DNA from: Liolophura sinensis
Lineage: Eukaryota > Mollusca > Polyplacophora > Chitonida > Chitonidae
Assembly: GCF_032854445.1 (NCBI RefSeq)
Contig: NC_088300.1
Span: 12,557,191 to 12,621,190 of the forward strand
DNA: 64,000 nt
Direction of reading: 5' to 3'
Shown: one piece after another, positions 21,393-35,734 of the stretch
How the letters are laid out: each line of letters opens with the position of its first letter
Position numbering within the stretch: the stretch's first letter is position 1
Position numbers and translations under genes: made by a program
The notes under the pieces: model-generated
Told to the model about the DNA's origin: nothing
The model's database searches: none
The model's input: only the letters and a program-made list of their open reading frames with translations

Positions 21393-24300
21393 ACTGCTCT
21401 TTCTCTCTTTCTCTTTCGCTCTCATAATTTCTTCAGTAACTGTGACATGTTTGATAAACAGAACCGGGTACTCCACTCTCAACCATGTGCTCAAAAGTCA
21501 CGTGCAAGTGAGAATAGAGCGACACCTCGCGGCAGACGCTTTAATGGCTTATTGATTGAGTGTAGAACACGATCGCTGAGGACATAGTCCGGCTGTAATG
21601 GATTCGCGAGCGGAAACCCGGCATGCCTGGTGGAACACAGCCGAGAGATTGGTGAGCTGGAGACAATGCCATTAGTCCACCTAGAGCTGATTCGAATTAA
21701 CTACAGATTCATTGTACACCGGTAAAACGTACAACTTTACATCTGCCAGTGACTGAGTCAACTGTAATGTAAGAGGTCTGTATATGGCAGACAAAGGAGA
21801 TTTCCAAATCTTTGTGGTACTGAATGACTGATTAATTTGGCCTTGATATCACCTCAAATGTATTTCAGCGAAAAGGCTTCAATCATTCGATGGAATTGTG
21901 AAAAACATAAAAGAAAAACCCTTTAAAATACCAAGCTTATGTTCGATATAGTAAGCATTAACTTTAAATATAGAACTTTCTACTCATTAACAAAGAGGCA
22001 AGAAAGGCCTGTAGAATATATGTGTGGTGAACATTTTTACACACGTATAATAATACAAAATATACCCGATAAAAAGCACATGTTGACAAAAATTCAAAAT
22101 TTTCAAGATTATTAGGCCAAACCCTCATGTTAGAGTGGAACATGTACGTCTTTCAGAGACAATACTTCTAAGGCACGTTTGAGGAACAGAATAGATCTTA
22201 TACACCTAGCCCTCGTGATACTTAAGTGTGTGTGAAAGGAAATTGGCATTTCAGAATCAAATTGTTTGTCTTGTTGACAAATCTTCGGTAAGCTGGAAGC
22301 ACAATATTTATAGTTTTGTAAAGGTATCCACATGAAGCAAACCAACTTGGTTTTGTTCTTGAACTCCACACATTTGGCGCTGAGAATAAACCTCCAAACG
22401 TTTAAGTAAAACAAAGTGTTCGGTATAGTGACACAAGCTAGGGTGACTGCATGCGATGGGCAAATGCCAGAAATTGCGTTTTAACGTATATGTGGGGTGA
22501 GCGACAGGGAATACGGATAAGTTTCCCCCGTATCCAGCTGGGGCTCGTTTTAGGGCTATAAACCCACAGTAATGAGGAACCTAGTAAATCTGCCGGGACT
22601 ATATCCCCGCCCTGTAACTCATTACTGTCAGACTAATTGTCGAATGGTGCTAGGCGAGTTCCCACTGACGCCTTTACTCGCCGTTATTTTGTTTCTCAGA
22701 CCTCCGCGATTTATTGTACCTGACCTAAATATGGGGTCAAAGGTAGGCCTACCGTTAAGGGATGTCTAAATCTTTATGTGCCAGTAAAAGACGGTTTTCG
22801 GTGTTATGAGTGCCTAATGAGGGTTAAGAATCCATTTGTGAGCTCATCATAGTATCTTTACAATGAAAAAGTCTTGGTTTAAAGAGCGAGCGCACAATAT
22901 TTTTGGCAGCGCACAATGATAGTAAAGGGGACGAACAAGTTAAAGTGTTACATACTTTCTTAGTTATTTGGTGGTTTGTCTTGAATGTTGCAATTGCTGA
23001 CTAGGAAGGCCCATTGTTACTAGAATACGTACATATATGTCTGCTTCGACGACAAGACTAAGGGAGACATTTGTCTACCTGCATAATACGTATAAAGACA
23101 ATTAACATTTAATTTTGACCGCTTTATCCAGTATCAGCACAGAATTCAAAAAATTGCTGTGTGAAAAGGGAACCGCTTTGTCCCCAAACGGCCCACAAGA
23201 TGATACAGGACAGCTATAATCATGATGTATAGTTGAACAGATGCGGCTGTAAATATATCTAAATGTGTTAGGGAGGCGTCTTATTCAATTCTGAAAGCGT
23301 CGACTAGCAGAATGCTTAAACGTAGCTGTCACTGATTTATCCGTTAGAATCCCGCAGCAGGAATATCGTCTTTTTTAAGCTGTCTTCAAAAATGTTGAGG
23401 ACTGCTCGGCGTTCAGACGTAGCATTCTCCACAATTTTAGTACAGAATAACAGACGCGTGCATGCGGGTATTTGTGAAATGAGTCAGAAAGACGACATAA
23501 CATGCATGTTCCCTGATATTCACACAAGGCGTCTGCAAGAGAAAGAAGGAAATAAAACACCGTTGATTCCACTGTTCCTTTGCTTTCAGTGAAAAATAAA
23601 AACACATTTTTTGCTTTGTGAAACTTATTTCAGGACGGAAATCAGTACCTTGGAATATTGCATTACCAATAATGAGATCGTGCATATTTGGCAGTTGAAG
23701 ATACTAGCAGATGTTGTCCGATAAAAGTCAATACTCCTGTATGACGTCACGTTTCTGATATTTAACCCCTTTGAGAGATATTAAAACAAAGTCGCAGATG
23801 TAGGCGTACATGCATGCTTCACATGTATATGTGACAGCCACGACAAAGTGCCTTGCCAAAATCACACAGATTAATGTAATTTAGCATTTACCATGCATTT
23901 AATGCTCTATAGGGCAGGACCTATCTATATTACACTTGATGTCGACATCTTTGGGCGCTGTGAATTGTGGGATATGAACTGAGATAAGACGACTAGATTG
24001 CGACAGCGCTTTACACAAGCAGCAGAATGTTGCTGTTCATAAAACACCTTTGTGGTCACCTTTAAAAGAAAAAAAAACAACACTACAGAGAAATTGTATT
24101 AATGCTTCGATGAAGTATTCAAGCAGATTAAATAACCGAGATAGCACAGTTCAAAGCGCGCAAATTCGCACATAATCGAAATGTCATGAAGTCTAACGCG
24201 ATTGTTGCAACTGACGTTACGCGGACACTTTTTTTATTCACATGGGGTACGGGCGACGCGACAATGGGTTTCAATGGGTTTCAATGGGTTTCGCGACATG

Positions 24301-24680
24301 GTATATCCCATGGTCTAGTAAGAATAAGAGATTAAAAGCTGGTTGATAGAATTACCAAACATGTCAGAAAGAAATGGCGGTGACTGTTTAGTCATGCATC
24401 CGTCATTCGGAATAAGAAACGTTATATTATTTGTTGTCTTTTTTTGTCAATTCACTAATCCATGAAAGGGTCACAAGGTTCAGCGGCTCTTGGCGTGTCA
24501 CAGATATTCTCCCATGACCATGCAATTTATACAAGCCGCAAAAAATTTTCTTGCAATGTTCCGTTTCTGACATTCATTACTGTCATTTCCCATGCATTAT
24601 TTATTTTCACTCTCGGGCAAAACCATTGCGTTCTCGTCGTATATTTCTATATATTACTCCCTGTATCCAACCGACAAGGT

Positions 24681-24770
24681 TTATTTATTTTTTCTATTTG
24701 ACTGGTGTTTTACGTCGCACTGAAGAATATTTCACTTATACAACAGTGCCAATCGACAAGATCGCCAGTC
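24681..24770 (-). mobile_element. 5'-truncated SINE copy
   Basis: TTATTTATT..., TTGACTGGTGTTTTACG and GAATATTTCACTTATAC match the 3' end of the SINE at 2871-3121, in the same reverse orientation. The match is lost after about 24770. Confidence 0.7.
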
Positions 24771-25914
24771 ATATATGTGACATTAGCAGACGCTTACTCG
24801 GCGTTAGTATCAGAATGCAGAGTGGATCATTAAGCTGCAGTAGTGAAAACAATAAAGCATTGACTGCAGATTGATTTAGTCCCTGTAATTCATGCTGTTT
24901 TCGCCAATTTAGTCAAACATTTCGCCAAATCCGTTTCCATTATTGAATAATGCTACGGATATCTTCCCAGTGTATTTAGTCTCATCAGTAGTTACCCACC
25001 ATGTTCCAAACCTCACCGACAAACAGATTTGAAGACATTAGAATTGTCTTTCTTGTGGTAATAGACGCGTACGAAGATAAATATCTTCACGCCAGGAAAG
25101 GTCAGGTGACTAATTGTGGTACTGTTACACAAGGAGCCCACACCAGAACGTGTCAACACCCAGGACTCGCTAAGCGAACTCTATCCCATGTTCATCCATC
25201 TTTGTGCCGATCTGTCAGGAGCAGACCGAATATACCTGTCGTTAGGTGATTAACAAGGTGTTTCCCCCATTCATCTGCTATCGTGTTACCCAAAGACCGG
25301 CCTCTACAGCTGAGGATACAGACGAAGTGCCGGAGAAATTACCAACAGTCCGTCCCTGAACCATATGTGTGGCCGTGCTTGTCAAGATGGTACGGCAAAC
25401 CATTTGGGGGGAAACCAGAACTGGCCACTCTGTATCACCAAAGGGTCTGCTGGGCTCTTCCAGCAGTCGATAACATGGACTGCTGAGTGACTGGACGGTA
25501 CAGGCTTATGTATACATAGAATTTGTAATCTGAAGTTCATCAGTTTAAGTGCTAACAGCAAAAGTATAAAACGGAAACCCAAGTCTTCCAGGACGGGAAC
25601 CATTCCAAAGCCGCAATTTACTGTCAATAAACTGACATCGGAATCGCCAATTTTCACACCATAACAAAAGCATTAAGAGCTATATTGAATAAAGGTGTCT
25701 TGAAAGAGATAGCTTCGCTTCACTGTATTCAGGCCTGTACTCTTTAACATAGGACGCAAAAAGGGGTTGTTAAATTCCATGCAGTCATACAATAAGTATG
25801 CAGTGGAAACCTTGCATGAGGCCGATCAAGTGTTGTTGGAGATCTGACTTCTGAAGTCTGTCACCTACTTGTCACTTGGTAGTTTACTCTTAGCAGTTTC
25901 CTCCATCCATAAGG

Positions 25915-26015
25915 TTTTTATTTATGAATTTCATTGGTCTTTAACGTCAAACTGTAGAATATTTCATTAATGCGATGGTGACCAGCATTTTGGTGGGAAG
26001 GAACCGGGCATCGTA
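25915..26015 (-). mobile_element. Old, diverged SINE copy
   Basis: ATTTCATTGGTCTTTAACG, GTAGAATATTTCATTAATGC and AGCATTTTGGTGGGAAGG follow the order of the family's 3' part with many changes. Confidence 0.55.
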
Positions 26016-27872
26016 ATACGGTACTAGCCAATCAACTATTAATTAAGTATTTTGCATTATAAATATGTTTACACTGCCTAATATTCCATATGAATGGGTA
26101 TTAACTTCAAAAGGGAAGAGCCTGGCAGTTTATTTATGTAATGAATATCAAAACAATGCATGTAGGTATTTATTTCTAGGTAATAGTGATGCAATGTGGA
26201 TTATCAGACAGAAAGCAGCAAGGAACACAAGGAATGATCCAATACGAGATCACTAGGGTATATATAAGCACCATTATAAGGCGAATCATTCGAATAAACT
26301 AAATATGTCATCACTTCGATAACTATTAGTTTTTTTTCTTTTCAATGTTAACGTAAAAACTTCTATTAATATCGTTCCGAATAGCAATCAGTACTGGTAT
26401 GACTGTTAGAGATACTCAACATCATCCTTGTTTATATACCATTTAAAAGTACATTTCCGTGTCTTTTAATTCGATGGCTGTAACGTAACTTGAGGGCTTG
26501 AGTTCTCTGAAAAATTGGTCGATATAAGGTCAAGTCCGTGGTTAGGGCGGTAAGAAAGGATAAGAGTGGGGCTGACCTCACTATATAGACATATTCCAGT
26601 GTGTTACATGGAAGATTAGTCAAGCGTACCAAGAGGGTATTCGGGGATTTGCCATTTGTGGAAAGACGTGTTTCTTTGGCACCACATCTGCTAAGTTTCC
26701 ATGGAAACGTGATTAGAAATGGTAGAGGTTTGACGGCCACGTCAAGTGTCTGCGAACTTCTCATCTCATTACGAGTGGGATCAACTTTGCTGGCCTCGCT
26801 GGTCTGTTGGGAGGCAGGTCGGTTCACGCCAGTTGAACCCCCTTAGACAATACCCGAGCACTGGACAGACAAAAGGCTGCCGCTACATCAGTCACAGCAT
26901 CAGCCATTGTCAGTTCGCCATTACTCACGCGCCCATCACATAATTCACGCGAGATCTCATCAATCACCCAGCTGTCACGGGAACAAAGCTGAATTTAGAT
27001 GGATTTACTGATGAAACTCGCGCGTTCAAATGAATGAGCGCCTTTGCCCGTGAGATTTGCTCAGGAAACAAAAATCTTAATCGAAATCTAAACCGAAATA
27101 ATTCCTTAAGCTCTTGGTTGTTGACACAGTTCTTAGAGAATGCTTGTTTACCTCTTTAGAGAAAGCAGTCCATAGGAGGGTACATGTGAATATCTGCGTC
27201 TGTAGGTTCCAATATGTGAAGCAACACTGATTGCCAAGCTACTTGAGCGACACATTCATTATAAAGTGTAAGGTTCAGGAGCTCAAGCACCCACATGGTG
27301 CCACACGGAATATTTCTCAAAGATGTCTCGTTCATTGTATGTATTAGTCGAACGTATAAGTTCTCACAGTCGCATGCTTTTAACATTGTGTGACAGACTA
27401 AACGTTTACTTTCTCCATAATCTCCAGGAATTGAGATTTTTACATACTTAAATTTGATCGCAGGATTCAATATTGGCATAAATGGGATGACGGAAAACAC
27501 CTTCGCATTTGCGATGAAGCGTATTTATTGTAAAGGAAATGACACGAAGACCATTGTTCAGCACATAAGCGCATACTGAACAAGTGTCACACATACATTT
27601 TACATTCCACTTTATAGTAACCAGATATAGTAACTACTGGAAACTACAGACTGTACGTGAGAACAGGATAGCTCAGAACTGTCGCTGGTTGTTCATATAT
27701 TAAGGCGAAATCATAACGATACACATCTGCTTATGTCAGGCAGTAAATTTGAACACTGACAAGCCTGAGTTGAGTGACACCATTCGTATGCTTTATTTTT
27801 TGGTGATTTGTACACTTCTTCACAATTTAACTAACTAAAATTTTATATTATTTCAAAAGAGTGACCTAAACC

Positions 27873-27925
27873 AAAAAAAAAAAAAAAAAATAAAAAAATA
27901 AAAAAAAAAAAATAAAGAAAAGAAA
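27873..27925. repeat. A-rich simple repeat
   Basis: A run of A broken by single T bases (AAATAAAAAAATAAAA and similar), possibly the tail of a lost retroposon; no element body is visible beside it. Confidence 0.7.
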
Positions 27926-28149
27926 ACGAAAACAATTAGGGTTTACATTACATTAGGGTTAAAGCGATTTTCTGATTTCTCATTGCATGATGACCTGAGA
28001 GGAAAGAAGATTAATTAATATAAATGAAATACACAACAAGGTGTTACAATTAAAGTTCATAAGTTTGCAAACAGAAAAGCTACACTACGTTGTTGAGCTC
28101 ATTAGTGCTCGGTCCTTAGCTATCATTTCTCTCTCTGTTCTCTCAAGAC

Positions 28150-28262
28150 GTGGGTTTTCCTCAAGCTCTGCCCGATGTCCTCCCATCATAATGCTGGCCG
28201 CCGTACCCTTAGTAAAATATCCTTGAGTACGGCTAAAACACCACACAAAGATATAAATAAAG
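28150..28262 (+). mobile_element. 3' part of a SINE copy
   Basis: CTCTGCCCGATGTCCTCCCA, then ATAATGCTGGCCGCCG and AAATATCCTTGAGTACGGCT match the family's body and tail in forward orientation. The head is missing. Confidence 0.75.
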
Positions 28263-31200
28263 ACAACGACAGCTTAGCTAAAAATTTCTGGTTTTATCAA
28301 AAAAAAATTTCAATTTGCAAGAACCTCTGTTTCATTGTATTAAGTTCAAGCTGTGCTTTTTAGACAAATTTAACTACTCTGACATCACGGAATTTTATTG
28401 AGCTTTACTTTCGAACTGTCTGCTACTTTTTTTAGACATTTAATCGGCTTTTTCCCGTCTATAAGGGTACACAAAGGCTACACAGGCAGGCGCCATTGGT
28501 CACATTGGTGGGGGTTTTCAGAGGGGGCCATGGGGCATACAATAGTGTATCGTTTCCCTATTTAGCTTCACACATGACCGTATCTTTGCAACAAGCGGGC
28601 AAAGTGAGGTGTTAAGTGTAGGGATAATTAATGATGAGTAAAGTGCAGATGTAATAATTGGTGTGACGATGCACGTGCACACAATGGTCAGAGGGGCGAT
28701 TGATGATCAGGGCCGTAATGGCGGCTTAATCAGGCTCTTCACCACGACATGATTTATGTGTCTGGGAGATTGGGTTGTAAAGTCGGCCGTATCACCGGAC
28801 CAGTTCCTGCCCTTCGACTTGGGCGCTGTCCACTCGATGGTCATCCAGCTGAAATCCTTAGCCGTAAAGGTCGAGCGAAAGGATTAGCTATAGGAGGGGT
28901 TTAATTCTCGCTTCAGGCGGTTGTTCCAGCTCTCTCCGCGGTCCGTGATGACTGGGTATTGATCAGCTCCACAGGACCCACAGAACCCCCAGGCCGTATT
29001 GACCACTGGGACAATCTCTTCCCCACCCCTCGTTATAAAATCTACTCTCACACTATTATCATCTTGTCCACAACCACGCGACTGACTGGACACTTCTCGT
29101 TGAAAAAAGCAAGTGTGGTTTAGTTTGACGAAGCACTGAGAGCGCCATGACCCACCGTCGGCTTGTCACACTATAGAGAGAGTCGCGTTTGGTACGAAGA
29201 GACACGGAGGCACAGGGAGAAATGATGAGAATGGCTATTGCATGATGTGACACGGACACACGATCGTCTCATTGTCACGGAATACTGGGACCCCTCCCGA
29301 TGTTGACCAGGCAGCCAGCGCCGGTCCCCTGCCCCAATCACCAACCCTGCTTCCCCGGTCTCCATGTGCCAGAGAAACAGCAGGCTGCACCAAGCCAGGA
29401 AGCTACAGGACCGAACCCAAGGAAGTGAGGGAGAGAATTAGGAATTGTCCTGACAGATGCGAGCGAGGTGCCCGCCAAATTCCCCCTCACTTTAGTCACC
29501 CGCTCAGCCTGGGCTGGTGGTACTCCTGTACAACTCCCGACCATAACACGGCAGCATTCATCTATAGCCTGTCAGCGACCCACAGCCCGTTCTAGACAGA
29601 TTTACCCGTTGTCCACGGTGCTATGTACACTGGCCAGCATCGATACACCTCCCCGATCAGTGGAAATAGCCACATGGGACAAATGAGTTGTAAGTATACC
29701 GAAGCCAAATTCATACGCGGTTTTCTATGCTTTATGCACGCCTCCTGTGTTTATGTAGTTGAAAAGCTATACTGATGTCAAACATCTTGTTACAACAATG
29801 TACGAGTGGAGTACCGAACTTATGGAAAAGAAAAAAATGCCAGAGTAAAGAATTCCTGGGGAACTGTACATCACTTGAAATCATAGAGGCTGTATAGATT
29901 TGGGCATTTGTTTTCTTAGTCGTACATCAGTTTCGGGGTTCTCAACTGTTCCCACTAAATCCCCAGTCCATCGGGTTGATTGACAGCCTGTGATACTTCA
30001 GACGTGAGTTTTTGCTTGAAGCTTTTTTTTTGTGAGTGTAGCCTGGTATTTCCATTGAGGCTGTCTTGCGAACCGTAAAGGCCCCTTATCTCTTCAATGA
30101 ACCACGGCGACTAGGAGCTTTAATTATCATAAACTACCCGCTGAGGTTTATTATTGCAGGAATTAAACACTCATAACAATTTGTCCGCGATGGTGGGATA
30201 AAAATTTTATGGCTTTGTAAAAGGCTACTTGGCCCAGGCGTTTGTTTCATTGAAATGTTTATGGGTCTGGCGGCGGATTTATGGCCGTTTAATTAGATTT
30301 AATTCCTCGCTCCGAGGGCTGAATACGTTTTTCTCTCTCCCCGAAGGTATTCGTGGTCGAGCTGGGATCTGCGTGGTTTGAACGCTCCACACCGTCTCAC
30401 ATGGGTGAAAGTTCGTGTACTATAGGCGTTCATATTTAATAATATGGTTCTATTTGGCGCTGCATACTTTATTGGCAATATCGGGTGGCCATGAGATTTG
30501 TGGCACATCGTAAAGCGTTTAGGACCGTGCTAGGCGATCGATCCGGCACGTCATAAATCCTTCCCCCCTAGACATGGACGATCTGCTAGAGGAAGACGGC
30601 CCTTCCCTCCTCCATTTTTGATTTACGAGGTGCGGTATTTTGTGCGCTGTCTCTCCACACGACGACGATTGCCCGGGAGCCATACAACTCACCTAATCGA
30701 GTAAGCTTCTAGCGATCTGCTCACTCCCAGCTCGACTAACACTGTTATTTGTCGAGGCCCACGCCAGTCATTGTTAGTTAGACATGTACGGTAGAATTTA
30801 TGGACGTTCCCAGCTCATATTTTCAATATGGTGTGTCTTTCACTTATACATTATAGATGATAGAGCGCTTTATTATGACTGTCTGTCGATTGGCGTCCTC
30901 TCCATATAACCATGGACACATGGCGTTTCTGTATTTGACTTGTTTTTGCCACTATAATGTTTTCGGTCCAGGGTATTTATTTGAGGATGTATTCGACGCC
31001 CCAATAAGATAAAATCACTGCTATCGATGTCAGAGGGTGTAACTAAAGTACAAATTATCATTTACCATAAATGAAAATTATGTTTCATGCATGCGGATTC
31101 AGAAATCAGGTTTGCAAGTTTGTGATATCGTATATAAGCATTATAATGTTTCTCAATTATCACGCTTTTATGTTGTAATAGCTATTGCTTTATTCCGTTT

Positions 31201-34200
31201 AGCGTTCACTATTTTCCCAAATTCTCAAGGTGTTAAAATAGGATGTGAATTTTTAGGTTTTTAGTACAATTTTTCTGACCCTTGTGAAACCAGTTTAACC
31301 GTTCGAAGATCATGTATTTATACGATTTTGGAAATATTTACGGACGCGTACAACAGATGCGAAGAACTTTATTACTAGGACGACAATATTATTTTATGGT
31401 ATAGTTTTGCTAGAGAAAATGTTTAGATGTGATAGATGACATAGATGCATCTGCCGTGATATATGTTTGTCTGTACTGTATAGCCAGATAAAACAACCTG
31501 GATAGGTATGCCTTACCTGTATGTTGCATTCGGAGGTCTAACGCTAGCAAATTAAACACACTCGAGTCCCTAATGGCAATTGCTTAACAATTCATGGGAA
31601 ATTTGGAAAATTGATCAACAGTCAGCACCATGTACCAATCGGCCGTTAGTGAGCTGCGGCCTTGTCGAGTGATGTAACCTTTCGCATGAGTGGAACGTCT
31701 TTTTTTGTAAATTATCTTCATCGTTACATCTAGTGAATCTTGAAGTGAACATTTGATGAATATGGGGCGAGCAAATGTACCAAGATAACACAAATTGAGT
31801 TCATGTTGCCAGCAGTATAGGCTGACAATGATAGCATGTATTTACTGTTATTGTTTACTAGCGTTCGTTCCAGATGCCGCTTCAACTTGACATACTAGTA
31901 TGTGCACATCTATTGTGACACATTGCCTAGTCAAATCTGTTTATGACTAAAACAGTTGTTCTAATTACAGTTCTTATGATTACATTTGATTGCATTGAAC
32001 AATTTGCCTGTGGGTACAACGAGTTGTTTACAGTGTTTAGATAGTTTAAAGTGTCTTTATATAAAACTGTCAGTGTATTTCAGTGGATGTCCAGAAATAT
32101 TGCATATGAGGATGTGTTGTTACTTATACCACGGCTCCCGAATGCCCACTATTTCAGGTCACCCAGTATATAAGTGCTATAATTCTCCTCAGATGCAAAA
32201 TTTTAACATAACCTTGTTTTAAACTAAGCTGCAGTGATTTCAAAACACCTGTGTACAATAGGGGTCACTTCGTTAGTAGGCCAACATACAAGATGCCGAC
32301 ATGGTATATACGTGTAATGTATATGTATTTCGTTCTGTGGTGTATTGAATAACACCGGGTTGTAGACGTGATATTGTTAATTTCAGTTGGCCACTGCTAA
32401 GTATGCGAGAGATGACCTGTCAATCAAAGCTTTTAAGAGAGTAAATTGAGGCGAGACAGGTAAATCTATATTTGATTTCTCACGTCTTGCATGCACCACA
32501 ACGCCAACTTGAGAGAACTGCCATAATTTATTCCCTCCGTGCGACAGTCCATTTATAAATGGCCTACTCGAACATCCGCTCGTTAAACATCGAGAGAGCG
32601 AGTCAACACGGTGTAGAGCTGTCCACTGATTTCCTGGGTAACGCTGGATTGTGTAAACATCTACCACAAATCAATGGCACATTATTATTTTAAAAGAAAA
32701 GGAGATAAGTCCACATCTCCATGAACACGCGTGGCGTAGGGTTTAGCGCTGTGAACAACACCATTAAGTTTGAGCACTCGAGAGAGGCGGAATTGATAAG
32801 GTTTGAATTTAGACATTCTTTGACAGCTAACGTCTTGAGAATGAATGTTCCACAGGGGGCTGAGACAAGTCTCATTCAAATGTCTTGATGGAAAGTTAGT
32901 GGGATGTAAAAAAGTACACATCAAGTCTTAACTTTGCTGAACTAGGAGATCGATGTAAGTGTAGAATTTTTTCTTCTGTTGTGACAGACTCATTGTTTAG
33001 CTATGTCCATTTCTTTTTCATGTAAGAATGTAGTAAGGACAAGAACGATGCACCAAGCCAAATTCCATCAGTTAACCGGAGCATTTGAACACAGCCTTAA
33101 TTGGGTAGTCGTTACCGCTCTAATGATGTATACATGCGTTTCATTTGCCAGACCCCCTGAACACTTTTCGCTCCCTAAGTAAACATTGAGAAGCCGGTGT
33201 TTATAGCAGAGGCGAATCCCTGTGGGTGGGTGGCACATGCAGCTTCAATAAAGCATAACCTGACCGGGGATGCCTATAAATATTTCGGCTGGTTGTCAAT
33301 AATGTTTTGTGGGTGACTTCAGGCGGCTGTAGCTAGTTAGCTGGAACCAAATCTACATGGAGAGCCGTGTTTAGTTTGCGCTGCTCATCTGTAGAGGATA
33401 GAGAGAGAGGTGCTGGCGAGAGGTCTGATCCGAATTTAACACTACATGTGGTCAATGCGAAAGTAAACAACAGGCGCTCGATGGGGCATGTTTTGAATTC
33501 GGTACCTAGTCTGTCGTCCCGTGGCAGTGGGATGTGGAATTGTAGTTCACCAGCTGCTACCCTTAGCTCTATCCCTCTCCCACATGGTTGAGTTTGCACG
33601 ACAGAAGGAGGCTGAGACGAAAGAGGACACCGTTCCCGTGGTGTGCAACGAGTCACGACGTATACAAGTTGATATTATCGCCAACTGAATCTTTGATTCG
33701 CTTTGACCCATTGATTACCCTATGCAGGTTTTCCCCTGCATCTAACTCAGCCTTTCCGTGGGGTCGTTAACCGCGCGCAGAACGTCTCTTATATGCTGTA
33801 AATCTAACGGTATATACCGGGTAATTTTACCCGATATTTCAGGCACAGTCGCTTCCTCTGTGTCCCGTGCTATTGGGGGACCGGGTTTTTCAGGCCATGT
33901 GGGTAAGGGAAGAAATCTACACAGAGCTATTCTGTATGTGGACAGTTGACGGCTTGTGACACCTGTCGGGTGAGGTAGGTTAAATGGGGGACAGCGACTG
34001 TCTAGTCCCTAGGCAGATGGCTCCTTTCTGAGGGTATAAACTGCTTAGCAATGACACCCCTCCGGCTGTTCCCTAGACTGTGATAGATACACAATAACTT
34101 ACAAACAAGGGTAACGGAGATGGGAAGCCAAATCTGACCTAATCAGCTTAAAGCTGCGCCATACATTAGATTCCATCTTGTTCCATTTATGTTCCACCGT

Positions 34201-35734
34201 CTAGTTAGAAAAAGGTCCGACCAAGCGGACGTCAGAAGTGAACAGAGCTTGACGTTTCGCATAAACATTTTATCGTTAGGGCTGCTTCCCCCATTTTCCT
34301 GGGAAAATACTGAGCGAGTCGGCGTGGAGTAGGCATATGTCGCTCTGACAGCTGTCCATCATCCGGCAGCTTACACACAACCAAGCCCTGTAATCGACAT
34401 CTTATTGATTTAGGCTATAAATATCCTTGCGCGATACGTCCGCCTGCCCTGACCCATCGTCAGTAAGCTGAGTTTTGATTTTCATATTTTGACGCTTAGA
34501 CTATTATATAGCCGTTATAAATCACACGTTTTGTACACCTTATATAGATGCTAGGCGGACGGTAGATTCCCAGTTGAGACGTGCAATCCAGCCACTATAC
34601 AGCGGACCTATACCGGCGTAGATTGGAGCAGGCACATGTATTAATGGGTTCGTACTAAACGAAACAGTCTATTCTAGAGGAATAGATTGACATTAACAGG
34701 TGCAGGATCGTATGGCTGTTTTGTTCCGTCGGGGTTAAAATGTTAGGGGTCGCAGAAGAAAGGTCTTTTTTGACAGGTCTGCTATTCGCCGCCTATCAAA
34801 TGTACGGTAACCACGTACCTAGTAGCTTAGAGTTGTAATTGACAAGGCGTTAGTGTGCTTAACATGTAGATGGCAGAGGTGTTTAGGCCTGGTAAAATCT
34901 ATGTGGCACCTGTATATTATATTGTCAACACAATCCCAAGCACTGTTGAAGGGTGAGCTGTAGTGAATCAGGCGAAGTTATAAAGCGTGTATGTACCGCG
35001 GCCGTGACCAATTATATGTCCTTCGTAGAGCTCTGTCACAGGTCAAAACCAGCTCTTACTCCCTCTTTCTTGTCGGAATCCTTTTTTTTGTCCATTTTCT
35101 TTCAAATTTGAGATTTCTGTGTCGGTATGTTTGGTCCAATTATGTGTCTATACAATACGGACTTATAGTAGGATTTATTCCGTGATTCCGAACAACGGCA
35201 GCAGTTTAAGGGGGTAAGCCTTGTGTTTGTAGACTATCCAGTCGGGTGAAATAGCCATTCATAGGCTGGCAAGGGGAGACTGGGCTTCCGTCCCTCAGGT
35301 GCCGCGTCAGTGGCGATTTTGTAAGGCTTTGTAAGACCGCTGGTTGAGGTAAAGAAACCTGAAGAATCGGCCATGAAAAGAGTTCTAATTTACCGAGCAA
35401 ATAAGGCTGCGTTAATCATTGTTAATAGACTGGGACCCGAGGTTCGGCCTGATACGCCAGGACAATTCTGTTTGTGTAAGCCGATTACCGCTCGCAGTTA
35501 GCACATTTTTCCAGCAATGAACAAACTGACAGGGCGTTGGGGACTTAATTGGTAAGCACATCATGGCCAGCCTGCTCGCCACATTATTTGTTCATCATGT
35601 TTGGTTGGTACCGCGTTGACAAGAGTTAGGCCTATGCGACATACAGTTGGCGAGTCCACCAGTCCTGACCAGACTCCCTTTTCTCTACATGTTAGTCGGC
35701 GTATTTTCAGATTTTCTTCTCAAATATTTTTCAG
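28263..35734. other. Intergenic region upstream of the kinase gene; possible regulatory DNA
   Basis: No coding exon is recognised. Compared with the rest of the window it is less A+T-rich and has less repeat, with mixed-composition blocks around 28500-29700, 30040-30750, 33150-34050 and 34200-34760. Homeodomain-like motifs cluster at 28615-28740 and 30190-30310. Its position upstream of a developmental-type kinase gene makes enhancer content plausible. ORFs around 29272-29595 are open on both strands and lack family features. Confidence 0.4.
30190..30310. promoter_or_regulatory. Candidate enhancer with clustered homeodomain/Cdx-type motifs
   Basis: Within about 120 bases there are three TTTATGG motifs (a core recognised by posterior Hox and Cdx proteins) and TTTAATTAGATTTAATTCC, with two TAAT cores. 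The block is bounded by ordinary sequence. The motifs are seen directly; regulatory function is inference. Confidence 0.3.

Larger units (their letters stand above)
17331..28140. other. Long intergenic region, no gene recognised
   Basis: No exon with a recognisable domain was found on either strand. The larger ORFs (17491-18009 + and 19214-19642 -) have no family I recognise. The sequence alternates between A+T-rich blocks and more mixed ones (17580-17850, 21280-21660, 22500-22760). Decayed SINE pieces are at 24681-24770 and 25915-26015, and a poly-A-rich tract at 27873-27925. Confidence 0.55.

Noticed and set aside
29272-29595. Possible gene in a less A+T-rich block (107 codons, also open on the other strand)
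   Set aside because: Both strands are open because stop codons are rarer in this composition; no domain or splice structure is seen.
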